Assembly (NCBI GenBank): GCA_004558825.1
Contig: SFDB01000005.1
Coordinates: 1 to 64,000 of the forward strand
Reading direction: 5' to 3'
DNA length: 64,000 bases
From: Clostridiales bacterium
Lineage (GTDB): Bacteria > Bacillota > Clostridia > Christensenellales > CAG-138
Under the pieces are notes generated by a model that saw only the letters and a list, made by a program, of their open reading frames with translations, searched no databases and had not been told where the DNA came from. Shown here piece after piece: positions 18,113 through 25,696 of the stretch (the first letter of the stretch is position 1; each line of letters opens with the position of its first letter). A program made the position numbers and the translations under genes.

Positions 18113-18208
18113 ATATAATCGGGCGTCGGACGGAGGCCGCAAGGCGTGCCGTCAGGATTTCGCGGGCGCTGAATAATGACTCGTATTTGGAGGAGAAATA
18201 ATGATACT

Positions 18209-18571
18209 ATGAAGAAAGGGAGAATTGGGACAATGCCTCTTGCCGCTGCGGCCGCCGCGGTTATGATTGCGGCGCTAATTGTGTTTTCGGTATGCTTTGT
18301 GGGGTGCTCGTCAAAAGCCTATCGGGTGGATTACTGCGGGGCAAAAGAGTTTTACATCGGCGCGAAGGATTCTTACAGGGCGGGCGCACGGGTCGAACTG
18401 CGTTTTGATTTAGTCGCTACGGATACCGACTATACTTTCTATCTTGACGGCAGCACCGAGGGGCTTGATGTGCAGGGCTCGGGCGGGGGCTTCATTATCA
18501 GCTTCACAATGCCCGAGCATGATGTGCGGCTTGAATATAAGGCCGTAAACACGATGGAGTACAACGGATAA
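18209..18571 (+). CDS. Small predicted lipoprotein
   Basis: About 120 residues from ATG 18209 (MKKGRIGTMPLAA). An alternative in-frame ATG at 18176 lies upstream of the GGAGGA ribosome site (18189-18194) and is less likely. A signal peptide with long hydrophobic core (AAAAVMIAALIVFSVCFVG) ends in a lipobox-like FVGC, so cysteine about residue 28 is the probable lipidation site. The mature domain has a beta-rich look ending in FTMPEHDVRLEYKAV, a pattern common in InlB-B-repeat-like (TMPxxDVxL) extracellular domains. Function unknown. Confidence 0.65.
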   Translation: MKKGRIGTMPLAAAAAAVMIAALIVFSVCFVGCSSKAYRVDYCGAKEFYIGAKDSYRAGARVELRFDLVATDTDYTFYLDGSTEGLDVQGSGGGFIISFTMPEHDVRLEYKAVNTMEYNG

Positions 18572-18646
18572 AGCGAAGCCTTTGCATATGCACCCGGCAG
18601 AGGCGTTGCCATTGACGCCGTAAAAACAAGGCGCCCGCCTGTCGCT

Positions 18647-19156
18647 TCAGAAAACTGCATAGGCAAGCGCCATCGACGCGGCAATCGAGACGGCTCCGCT
18701 TATGAGCGCCACCGCAACGCTGTAGCGCGGCTTTGATATGTCTGCCGAGCCGAAATAGAGCGCAACGGTATAGAAAATGGTTTCTGTTGAGCCAACAAGA
18801 AGCGATGCGCAGAGGCCGATGAACGAATCGACGCCGCAGCGGGAGAAGGTGTCCGCAAGCAGCGCAAGCGCGGCGCTTCCCGAGAACGGGCGAAGAAGTA
18901 TCAGCGGCGCAAGCTCTTTCGGTATGAACACGGCTTCGAATACGGGGGATGCCAGCTTTGTGAGAAAATCGAGTGCGCCCGATGCGCGGAATACGTTTAT
19001 CGCTATGAGCATGGCCGCCATGCAGGGCAGCACCTTTTTCAGCGTAGGCAGGCTTTGCGATGCGCCGCGGACGAAAGCATCGTAGACGTTTGAACCCTTT
19101 GACGCCGCATATGCGAAAAGCAGCGCTATGCCGACAGGCAATATATAAGCGCTCAT
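18647..19156 (-). CDS. spmB: Spore maturation protein B
   Basis: A 169-residue membrane protein of the nucleoside-recognition (Gate) domain family. Conserved stretches are GIALLFAYAASKGSNVYDAFVRGA, LLRPFSGSAALALL and the four-helix layout. SpmB acts with SpmA in dehydration of the spore core in Bacillus and Clostridium. Its start overlaps spmA by four bases. The presence of the pair is the clearest sign that the organism belongs to a spore-forming lineage. Confidence 0.94.
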   Translation of the reverse strand: MSAYILPVGIALLFAYAASKGSNVYDAFVRGASQSLPTLKKVLPCMAAMLIAINVFRASGALDFLTKLASPVFEAVFIPKELAPLILLRPFSGSAALALLADTFSRCGVDSFIGLCASLLVGSTETIFYTVALYFGSADISKPRYSVAVALISGAVSIAASMALAYAVF

Positions 19157-19722
19157 GATTTTTTACGCCCTGCGAAGGCCTTGCAAAGCAGCGCGGCGAC
19201 GGCGAAGCCTATCACCGACGAGATGAACGTGGGCAGTATGAGCCCGCTCGAATCCTGCGCTCCGGCAGCGTTTCTGATTGCAATAACCTGCGTTGGCAGG
19301 AGCTCTATGGCAGAGGCGTTGAGCGCTATGAACATACACATGTCGTCGGACGCCTTAGGCTTATCGCGGTTCGCATCGTTCAACTCCTTCATCGCTTCGA
19401 GTCCGAACGGCGTTGCGGCGTTGCCGAGCCCCAGAAAGTTGGCCGCAAGATTGAGCGTAATGGGCGCGACGGCGGCCGGCGATGACGGAAAGAGGCGGCT
19501 GAGTACAGGCTTGAACCCGCGCGACAAAGCGCCGACAAGACCGCATTCGCCGGCAACCTCCATGAGTCCCATGAAAAACATATATGACCCGATGAGCGAT
19601 ATCGACAGCGTGACTGCTTCGCCCGCTCCCTTAAGCATACTGTCCGTAAGCAGCTCGGTACGCCCTGTCGCTATGCCCGTGACAATTCCCGCAACTATCA
19701 TTATTATCCATAGTACGTTCAT
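19153..19722 (-). CDS. spmA: Spore maturation protein A
   Basis: About 189 residues from ATG 19722 (MNVLWIIMIVAGIVTGI), chosen because GGGGGTG lies seven bases upstream; a longer frame to 19779 runs into the adenine-deaminase terminator. The nucleoside-recognition domain is visible in GLMEVAGECGLV, LNLAANFLGLGNAATPFGLEAM and FIALNASAIELLPTQVIAIRNAAGA. Works with SpmB in spore core dehydration. No clear promoter was seen between it and the terminator at 19757-19787. Confidence 0.94.
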   Translation of the reverse strand: MNVLWIIMIVAGIVTGIATGRTELLTDSMLKGAGEAVTLSISLIGSYMFFMGLMEVAGECGLVGALSRGFKPVLSRLFPSSPAAVAPITLNLAANFLGLGNAATPFGLEAMKELNDANRDKPKASDDMCMFIALNASAIELLPTQVIAIRNAAGAQDSSGLILPTFISSVIGFAVAALLCKAFAGRKKS

Positions 19723-19756
19723 GACAACACCCCCGATACGGTGTATGCGGATACGG

Positions 19757-19787
19757 TGAAAAAAAGAATCCGAATGCAATCGGATTC
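19757..19787 (-). terminator. Intrinsic terminator of adenine deaminase
   Basis: Read on the minus strand, GAATCCGA-TTGCAT-TCGGATTC is followed by seven Ts: a classic Rho-independent terminator. Confidence 0.9.
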
Positions 19788-19830
19788 AAAAATATTAACG
19801 TAATGACTGCTCGCGCGATGCTTGCCGCGG

Positions 19831-21558
19831 CTATTGCTTTTTTCTCCCGTTTCCTACATATATAAACCTCTGCTCTGCAGCGTCAAAAAGCCCTATGTCG
19901 GTGAGCCTCACGCGCGGTATAACGGGCAGCGCGAGGAACGACAGCGTTATCAGCGGGTCGCTTGCGCCGTATGCGCCCATGAGCTTTGCCGCGTTCAAGA
20001 GCTCGTGCTGGCGCTGTATGACCTGACTTATCGGTGCGTCGGTCATAAGCCCTGCGATGGGGAGCGCGAGAATTGCGGCTGTTTTTCCGCCGCGCACTGC
20101 GCAGTAACCGCCGCCGCATGTTTTAAGCGCGTCGACGGCCGCGAGCATGTCTGAATCGTTGTCGCCGACGACTATTATGTTGTGCGAATCGTGTCCGACG
20201 CTCGAGGCGATTGCGCCTCCCGCGAGACCGAACCCTTCAACGAGCGCGACGGACATAGAGCCCGTGGCGCGGTGGCGTTCTATGACGGCGAGCTTGTTGA
20301 GCCGTGCGGTGGGCATGTAGACGCCGTTTTCGGTATTGACGCGCCGCTTTACGAGCTCTGTTACGAGCGTGCCGTCCTTGAGCTTTATGACGTCGGCATA
20401 TTCATCGGTAAAAAGACTGAACGATTCCGCAGTGAGCGGGGCATACCTTACAGAATCATAGAATTGCGGGATTTCAGCGAAACAGCGCGGCGCGGCTGCG
20501 TGAGCGGGGCGCTTATAAGGCTTGCCCGAAACGAACACATCGCGTACGCTGAACTCCTCGAGGTCATCGAACAGCACCATAGTGGCGCGGTATCCCGGGG
20601 CAATCGCACCCATATCGTTAATGCCGTAGGCGCGAGCGGCGTTGCACGATGCCATGCACACGGCGTCGACGGGCGAAATGCCGCACTTTACGGCGAGGCG
20701 CGCGATGGCGTTTATGTGGCCTTCGCGCATTATGTGCTCGATATGCTTGTCGTCGGTGCAGAACATAAGCCGATCTGTCGGCAGCTTATCCCGAGCGATG
20801 CGAGTGAGAATCGCGCCTATGTCGTTTGCTGCCGAGCCAACGCGCAGCAGCATATACATGCCCGCGCGCAGCTTTTCGATGAACTCGCCGAACGTTGAAA
20901 ACTCATGGTCTGTCGCGGGGCCGGCGGCTCGGTAGGCGTTAAGCATGAGACCCGACATCATGGGCGCGTGACCGTCGACGATTTTACCGTCAAAGAGCGA
21001 TAGCTTTTTAAGCATGTCGGGTTCGCAGCGGGCGACGGCGCCGAAGTCCATTACTTCGCCAAGGCCCGCGGTGACTCCTTGAGCAATGAGCTGCGCCATG
21101 TCCTCGGCGCTTAGCGACGCACCCGAAGTTTCAAGCTTTGTCGCAGGCACGCAGGAGGGAGTCATGAACCGTACATCGAGCGGCACTCCGTCCGAAAGCG
21201 AGCGCATGGCGCGCACACCTGCGGCGCCGAAAACGTTGGCGATCTCATGGGGGTCGGCTATAACGGCGCATGTGCCGTGCTCGAGGACGATATCCGAAAA
21301 CGAGGCGGGCGTGACCATCGACGATTCAATATGAACATGGGCGTCGATAAAACCGGGGCAAAGATAGGCTCCATGCGCGTCGTACTCGTTTTTCCCGGAA
21401 AAACTGCCCACTCCGATTATTGTGTCATCGTATACGGCAACGTCCGCGTGCATTATCTCCTTTGTAAACACGTTTACGACGTTTGCGTTTTTGACAACAA
21501 GCGTGGAATCGCCGCTTAATGCTGCCTTGATAATATGTGAAAGCCTGTCCTCGTTCAT
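19831..21558 (-). CDS. ade: Adenine deaminase
   Basis: A 575-residue amidohydrolase that converts adenine to hypoxanthine and ammonia for purine salvage. Metal site PGFIDAHVHIESSMVTP, TCAVIADPHEIANVFG, GHAPMMSG and MFCTDDKH appear in the expected order, with the C-terminal domain containing VGHDSHNIIVVGDND and GGYCAV. Length matches the AdeC family (about 570-600). Own promoter (21591-21619) gives a leader of only about 25 bases, so there is no room for a purine riboswitch. The terminator at 19757-19787 separates it from spmAB. Confidence 0.95.
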   Translation of the reverse strand: MNEDRLSHIIKAALSGDSTLVVKNANVVNVFTKEIMHADVAVYDDTIIGVGSFSGKNEYDAHGAYLCPGFIDAHVHIESSMVTPASFSDIVLEHGTCAVIADPHEIANVFGAAGVRAMRSLSDGVPLDVRFMTPSCVPATKLETSGASLSAEDMAQLIAQGVTAGLGEVMDFGAVARCEPDMLKKLSLFDGKIVDGHAPMMSGLMLNAYRAAGPATDHEFSTFGEFIEKLRAGMYMLLRVGSAANDIGAILTRIARDKLPTDRLMFCTDDKHIEHIMREGHINAIARLAVKCGISPVDAVCMASCNAARAYGINDMGAIAPGYRATMVLFDDLEEFSVRDVFVSGKPYKRPAHAAAPRCFAEIPQFYDSVRYAPLTAESFSLFTDEYADVIKLKDGTLVTELVKRRVNTENGVYMPTARLNKLAVIERHRATGSMSVALVEGFGLAGGAIASSVGHDSHNIIVVGDNDSDMLAAVDALKTCGGGYCAVRGGKTAAILALPIAGLMTDAPISQVIQRQHELLNAAKLMGAYGASDPLITLSFLALPVIPRVRLTDIGLFDAAEQRFIYVGNGRKKQ

Positions 21559-21590
21559 CGTGCTACCCGCCGCTTCAATAAATTTTTATG

Positions 21591-21619
21591 ATTATACCAG
21601 ACGTGCGAACCGTTTACAA
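21591..21619 (-). promoter_or_regulatory. Promoter of adenine deaminase
   Basis: Minus strand: -35 TTGTAA (21614-21619), a 17-base spacer and -10 TATAAT (21591-21596). Confidence 0.7.
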
Positions 21620-21673
21620 TCGCTTTTACCGTGTTTGCAGGAGCGATAAGGATAAAATATTTTTTTCGATGTA

Positions 21674-21702
21674 TTGACAACGGGAAGACATTGAGCTACA
21701 AT
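21674..21702 (+). promoter_or_regulatory. Promoter of tRNA-Arg
   Basis: -35 TTGACA (21674-21679), a 17-base spacer and -10 TACAAT (21697-21702), ending 24 bases before the mature tRNA. Confidence 0.8.
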
Positions 21703-21726
21703 ACTAAAGCACATTAGGAGTGCAAT

Positions 21727-21803
21727 GCGCCCTTGGCTCAGCTGGATAGAGCGTTTGGCTACGGACCAGAAGGTCGGGGGTTCGAATCCCTCAGGGCGTG
21801 CCA
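21727..21803 (+). tRNA. tRNA-Arg (anticodon ACG)
   Basis: A 77-base cloverleaf: acceptor GCGCCCT/AGGGCGT (one G-U), D-stem GCTC/GAGC, anticodon stem TTTGG/CCAGA with loop CTACGGA (anticodon ACG, position 34 A to be edited to inosine by TadA), T-arm GGGGG-TTCGAAT-CCCTC, discriminator G and an encoded CCA at 21801-21803. Repeat copy A begins inside the CCA. Confidence 0.96.
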
Positions 21804-21926
21804 GAAAAGAAACAACCTTTGTCTACCGACAAAGGTTGTTTCTTTTCAACGAAATAAATCCCTTGCGGGATTTGTGAAATACGCTTTGCGTGTGAAATAT
21901 GGCTTCGCCATGTGAAATGCCTGCGG
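21802..21926 (+). repeat. 125-bp repeat, copy A: terminator plus mini-hairpin array
   Basis: It starts at the CA of the tRNA-Arg CCA. The first part is a strong hairpin, GAAACAACCTTTGTC-TACC-GACAAAGGTTGTTTC with flanking A and T tracts, which terminates tRNA-Arg. Then come short hairpins AAATCCC-TTGC-GGGATTT (21856-21873), ACGC-TTT-GCGT (21881-21891), ATGGC-TTC-GCCAT (21899-21911) and GCC-TGC-GGGC, separated each time by the same seven bases GTGAAAT. Identical to copy B (offset 714) except one base and the orientation of the first loop. Confidence 0.95.
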
Positions 21927-21986
21927 GCGTTGGTCCTTTCTGCTGTATAATCAGTTCGATAAATCGGAATTTGACGAGGTGTTTCA

Positions 21987-22421
21987 ATGGTTAGAATAGC
22001 AATAAATGGAGACAGTCGTGTTTTAGCAGAAATGGCTGTTCAAATGTGGGATAGTCATACTGTTGATGAATTAGAAGCAGAGTTTGTTGAAACACTTAAT
22101 GACAAGCAATCTGCATTTTTTATCAAGTATATAAATGATTTACCCGTAGGATTTGCACAATGCGGTTTGAGAACTGACTATGTCGAAGGCACAGAAAGTT
22201 CTCCTGTGGGTTACTTGGAAGGCATTTTCGTAAAAGAAGAATACCGAAAGAACGGATATGCAAAAGAACTCCTTATTGCTTGTGAAATTTGGGCAAAAGA
22301 AAGTGGATGCAGTGAGTTTGCCAGTGATTGCGAGATAGACAATATGGATAGCTTCAAATTCCATATGGCAATGGGATTTGATGAAGCAAATCGTATCATC
22401 TGCTTCAAGAAAATATTGTAA
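21987..22421 (+). CDS. GNAT acetyltransferase, AAC(6')-I-like
   Basis: A 144-residue GNAT protein. The end reads as the aminoglycoside 6'-N-acetyltransferase type I group: GYLEGIFVKEEYRKNGYAKE (acetyl-CoA-binding motif A), then CSEFASDCEIDN and FHMAMGFDEANRIICFKK. Enzymes of this group acetylate the 6' amine of drugs such as tobramycin and amikacin; whether this one does so is untested. The gene is visibly AT-rich (near 40% GC or lower) in a GC-rich neighbourhood and uses codons such as AAA, GAA and TTT, a sign of transfer. It lies between two 125-bp direct repeats beside a tRNA. A TATAAT at 21946-21951 is a possible -10 without a clear -35; GAGGTG precedes the ATG. Confidence 0.85.
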   Translation: MVRIAINGDSRVLAEMAVQMWDSHTVDELEAEFVETLNDKQSAFFIKYINDLPVGFAQCGLRTDYVEGTESSPVGYLEGIFVKEEYRKNGYAKELLIACEIWAKESGCSEFASDCEIDNMDSFKFHMAMGFDEANRIICFKKIL

Positions 22422-22515
22422 ACAGTTCTCCAAATTCCCATTTGATGAACAGGGTCGATTACGCACCTAATCGCTTTTCTTACCTATACCTACGCACCGT
22501 TATACTGCTCTTTCG

Positions 22516-22640
22516 CAGAAAAGAAACAACCTTTGTCGGTAGACAAAGGTTGTTTCTTTTCAACGAAATAAATCCCTTGCGGGATTTGTGAAATACGCTT
22601 TGCGTGTGAAATATGGCTGCGCCATGTGAAATGCCTGCGG
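22516..22640 (+). repeat. 125-bp repeat, copy B
   Basis: Same sequence as copy A (21802-21926) over 125 bases with no indel. Differences: base 22619 (G in place of T) and the tetraloop of the first hairpin, GGTA instead of TACC, i.e. the reverse complement. The spacer 22422-22515 between the gene and this copy contains two TACGCACC direct repeats and nothing else I recognise. Confidence 0.95.
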
Positions 22641-22795
22641 CGGAACAAGAGACGGATTTGATTTCATTCGTGAAGTGGATTTCATTGTATTATGAAGATG
22701 AGGTTGCCGTGGCGGAAAATAAGACGGCCGACTTGTGAATGGATTTTGCGGGTAATGTTATGAAATTGTACATTCCTGTTTTGTTAAAAAAACAC

Positions 22796-22824
22796 TTTAC
22801 AACTTTGTCTTTATGTGCTACACT
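22796..22824 (+). promoter_or_regulatory. Promoter of tRNA-Ala
   Basis: -35 TTTACA (22796-22801), a 17-base spacer and -10 TACACT (22819-22824), 11 bases before the tRNA. Confidence 0.75.
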
Positions 22825-22835
22825 ATACGCTGTTC

Positions 22836-22912
22836 GGGGCTTTAGCGAAGTTGGCTATCGCGCTACACTGGCAGTGTAGAGATCACCGGTTCGAATCCGG
22901 TAAGCTCCACCA
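22836..22912 (+). tRNA. tRNA-Ala (anticodon GGC)
   Basis: A 77-base cloverleaf including CCA: acceptor GGGGCTT/AAGCTCC with the G3-U70 wobble that marks alanine tRNAs, D-stem GCGA/TCGC, anticodon stem CTACA/TGTAG with loop CTGGCAG (anticodon GGC), T-arm ACCGG-TTCGAAT-CCGGT, discriminator A, encoded CCA. Confidence 0.95.
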
Positions 22913-22919
22913 GATTCAA

Positions 22920-22962
22920 AGCCAATCCCGTTCTGCTCCTTTACGGCAGGACGGGATTGGCT
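22920..22962 (+). terminator. Hairpin downstream of tRNA-Ala
   Basis: A 17-bp stem (22920-22936 with 22946-22962, one G-U) around a nine-base loop, eight bases after the tRNA. No T-tract follows, so termination may be weak or the hairpin may protect processing. Confidence 0.65.
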
Positions 22963-23032
22963 GTTATGTCTGACTTGAACAATATTGCGCACCTGCAGGG
23001 CGAATTAAAGCTTTTTTGCGAAACATTTTCGT

Positions 23033-23160
23033 CTATTCGGTCAGGCAAAAAGCCTCCTTGTATCCGCGCTTTTTATAGAAGTCGGGCGCCTGAAAGTCGA
23101 AAGTATCTGCAAATGTATCCCCGACGCTCCGAAAAAGCATCTCCGAGCCGCATGCGACAG
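23033..23160 (-). pseudogene. Decayed GNAT acetyltransferase, C-terminal remnant
   Basis: The minus strand reads GSEML ... DTFDFQAPDFYKKRGYKEAF and then CLTE-stop at 23033-23035. GSEML and the DTFxFQAPDFYKKxGY block are the acetyl-CoA-binding start and the conserved end of a GNAT subfamily; the 20-odd residues that normally lie between them are mostly missing, and the usual tail is gone. It abuts the stop of the nucleotidyltransferase gene, with no start codon or ribosome site of its own, so I call it a fragment. Confidence 0.6.
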
Positions 23161-24336
23161 TCAGTCGTCCTCAAAGTAGTCGGGAAGATTGAGCTCGCGC
23201 TTGAGTACAATAAGGTTTTCCGCATCCGCCTTGCTTATATCCTTGTTTTGCCGTATGCGTTTTTCTATGCTGATATCGGGGCGGAAGAAGGCTCTGAAGG
23301 CGCGCGCGACCCAGCACGCAGGCAGCAGCAGAGGCGCTTTTTCAAGCACGGAGTAATGGCGCTTCATATACGCGAGCGGCGGAAAAACGAGCGAGCGCGC
23401 AGAAGCAAAACCGTCGCCGCGCGATTCGCCGCTTTTGGCGATTGCGTCCATGGCTTCGCTTGTGCCGTAAGCGCCCGAAATAAATGCAATTTTTTCGAGT
23501 CGGAGCGTAAGCTCATCGTGCGCTTCTCCGTCGAACCAGACTCTGCCGAGGCGTATCACGCAGTCGGTGAAGTCTTTGAGCCCGAGCTGAGAAAGGCCGC
23601 GCGACAGGTAGTCGCTATCAAATTCGCCGCCGAACTTTTTTACATACAGGTATATGTCGAGTATGGGTCGTATTCCGGCGCCGCGCATGGCGTAGTGCTT
23701 AAACATATGAAATACGACGTATATCAGAAAATCCTCTTTCGTCATTTCACGCATATGCGTATGAGAATCTGCGATATGCGCCTTTTGGAGCGCGTCGGCA
23801 AAATAACGCTTGGAGGCGCCCGAGCGTCCCGCAAGAGAATTGTGCAGCTCGACCATGCCGCCCACAGGATGCCTGAACTCGGTGTGATGCCCCTGCACTT
23901 CTCCGCGAACATAGCCGTTTTCTTCGAGTACGCGGGAGGCTTCGCCGAATTGCGCCGTCGACACAAGTATGTCGACGTCTTTCATGGGACGCATGTGCGG
24001 CATTGGGTAGAGATCCTTTAATATATAGCCCTTGAGCGGAAGAAAGTCGACGCCCGCGCTTTCAAAAGACTCAAACAGCTTTTCGGTGCATATATGGCGC
24101 TTCGCTTCAGAATACATAAGCCTGGCGCGGCGCGAGGCGTTTTCGGCCTGCATTTTTTCGTCCGCAAGGCCGCAGACAATGATGCCGTGCTTTACGATTT
24201 CGATTATTGTGGCCTTAAACGCAAGCGTACATATATCGTTTATCGTAACGCCCTCGGGCAGCGCGTCGAGCTTTTCGCCGCCTATCGCCGCACGAATGAG
24301 CGCAATTATTGCTTTGTTTACGGCAGTTGAATCCAT
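23161..24336 (-). CDS. Nucleotidyltransferase-fold protein (PF14907-like)
   Basis: About 391-394 residues. The diagnostic segment is LPLKGYILKDLYP..PHMRPMKDVDILV (near residue 100), which carries the D-x-D metal site of the uncharacterised nucleotidyltransferase family PF14907, followed by GEVQGHHTEFRHPVGGMVELHN. The family is often linked to polysaccharide clusters, but here the gene is last in the gdpP-rplI-dnaB operon. Two starts compete: ATG 24345 overlaps the dnaB stop (ATGA), while ATG 24336 has GAGAGGA nine bases upstream; I favour 24336. Substrate unknown. Confidence 0.85.
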   Translation of the reverse strand: MDSTAVNKAIIALIRAAIGGEKLDALPEGVTINDICTLAFKATIIEIVKHGIIVCGLADEKMQAENASRRARLMYSEAKRHICTEKLFESFESAGVDFLPLKGYILKDLYPMPHMRPMKDVDILVSTAQFGEASRVLEENGYVRGEVQGHHTEFRHPVGGMVELHNSLAGRSGASKRYFADALQKAHIADSHTHMREMTKEDFLIYVVFHMFKHYAMRGAGIRPILDIYLYVKKFGGEFDSDYLSRGLSQLGLKDFTDCVIRLGRVWFDGEAHDELTLRLEKIAFISGAYGTSEAMDAIAKSGESRGDGFASARSLVFPPLAYMKRHYSVLEKAPLLLPACWVARAFRAFFRPDISIEKRIRQNKDISKADAENLIVLKRELNLPDYFEDD

Positions 24337-24341
24337 GCCTG

Positions 24342-25673
24342 TCATTCCTCTCTGAGCGTTCTGTTTTCAAAACGCGTGTATTCGCCGATCCATGTGAGAA
24401 ATATGGAATCGACGGGGCCGTTTCTGTTTTTGGCCACGATTATTTCCGCCGAGTTGTCATCCGTCCGAGACGGATCTCTGTAAATCATGATGATAATGTC
24501 GGCATCCTGCTCTATGGCGCCGCTTTCGCGCAGATCGGACATAGCGGGTTTCCGCTCGGCAGCCTTTCTTGAGAGCTGCGACAGAAGCACTATGGGTACG
24601 TTCAGTTCGCGCGCGAGTATCTTGAGCGAGCGCGTAAGCTCAGACACCTCCTGGACGCGGTTATCCGAGCCGTTAGGCGTTTTCATGAGCTGCAGATAGT
24701 CTATGACTATCATGTCAAGCCCGTTTCGCGCCTTCAAACGCCTGCATTTTGAACGAATTTCGGCTACGGATATGTTCGACCTGTCATCGATGTACATATT
24801 CGCATTGGCGAGCGTAAGGTTTGCCTCGGCGAGCTTCAGAAGCTCCTGTGAGGACGGCGTGCCGTGGTTGACGTTTTGCATGTTAACGCGTGCCTCCGAT
24901 GCGAAAAGCCTCATCACGAGCTGCTCCTTCGACATCTCAAGGCTGAATATCGCCACGGTTTTGCCCTCGCGTATCGCGGCGTGCGCGGCAATGTTCAGCC
25001 CGAGCGCGGTTTTGCCCTGTGAGGGGCGCGCGGCGATGATTATCAGGTCGCTCTTTTGAAGGCCGGAGGTCATGCTGTCAAGATCCGTGTAGCCCGTCGG
25101 CACGCCCGTGAGCTTGCCCTTGAGATTTATAAGGGTGTTGATGCGCTGATAGCTTTCGTAAACAACGGGGCGTATCTGCGTCAGCGTGTCCTCGTTGTTG
25201 TGCATGGCGATATTGAATATGCGGCGCTCGGCATCGTCGAGCATTGCTTCGACGCTCTTTGAGCCCTGCATCGCATCGCGCGTTATAGCCGTGCCGGCAT
25301 ACATCAGCCGCCGCATTATGCTGCGTTCCTCAACGATTTTTATATAGTTGGATACGTTTGCGGCGCTCGGCGTGAATATTGAAAGCTCTGTCAGGTATTC
25401 TATGCCGCCGGACGAATCGGCTGTGCCGCGCCTTTCAAGCTCCTCAAGCAGCGTCACCACGTCTACGGCGCCGTTTCTGGCATTTATGTCGAGCATGGCG
25501 GCAAATATCTGCCTGTGCTTTGGGATATAGAAATCCTCCGTGTTCAGGGCTTCCGAGGCGAGGTCTACGGCCTCTGCGGACAACATCATGCTGCCGAGAA
25601 CCGATTTTTCGGCGTCCTCGCTGAACGGTATCGGCTGCGCACTCGTCTGTTCGACAATATTTACCTCTTCCAT
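24342..25673 (-). CDS. dnaB: Replicative DNA helicase DnaB
   Basis: A 443-residue hexameric helicase of standard length. N-terminal domain PFSEDAEKSVLGSMM, linker, then the RecA-like core: Walker A ARPSQGKTALGLNIA, Walker B MIVIDYLQLM, LLSQLSRKAAERKPAMSDLRESGAIEQDAD and the C-terminal IIVAKNRNGP. Unwinds DNA at the replication fork. No intein is present. It follows rplI by 23 bp, the standard Bacillota arrangement. Confidence 0.97.
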   Translation of the reverse strand: MEEVNIVEQTSAQPIPFSEDAEKSVLGSMMLSAEAVDLASEALNTEDFYIPKHRQIFAAMLDINARNGAVDVVTLLEELERRGTADSSGGIEYLTELSIFTPSAANVSNYIKIVEERSIMRRLMYAGTAITRDAMQGSKSVEAMLDDAERRIFNIAMHNNEDTLTQIRPVVYESYQRINTLINLKGKLTGVPTGYTDLDSMTSGLQKSDLIIIAARPSQGKTALGLNIAAHAAIREGKTVAIFSLEMSKEQLVMRLFASEARVNMQNVNHGTPSSQELLKLAEANLTLANANMYIDDRSNISVAEIRSKCRRLKARNGLDMIVIDYLQLMKTPNGSDNRVQEVSELTRSLKILARELNVPIVLLSQLSRKAAERKPAMSDLRESGAIEQDADIIIMIYRDPSRTDDNSAEIIVAKNRNGPVDSIFLTWIGEYTRFENRTLREE

Positions 25674-25696
25674 TTACATCACCCTCTGTTATCCTG

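Noticed and set aside
21559..21600. Purine riboswitch before adenine deaminase
   Set aside because: The promoter leaves only about 25 bases of leader, too short for an aptamer.
21733..21915. Frame starting MAQLDRAFGYGPEGRGFESL
   Set aside because: This is the translation of tRNA-Arg, a common annotation error.
21802..22640. CRISPR-like repeat/spacer alternation in the tRNA islet
   Set aside because: The constant element is only seven bases (GTGAAAT), the variable parts are palindromes and no cas genes are near. It is a hairpin array, not a CRISPR.
22920..22962. A small RNA gene after tRNA-Ala
   Set aside because: The 17-bp hairpin is adjacent to the tRNA 3' end and has no promoter of its own; a terminator or processing hairpin is simpler.
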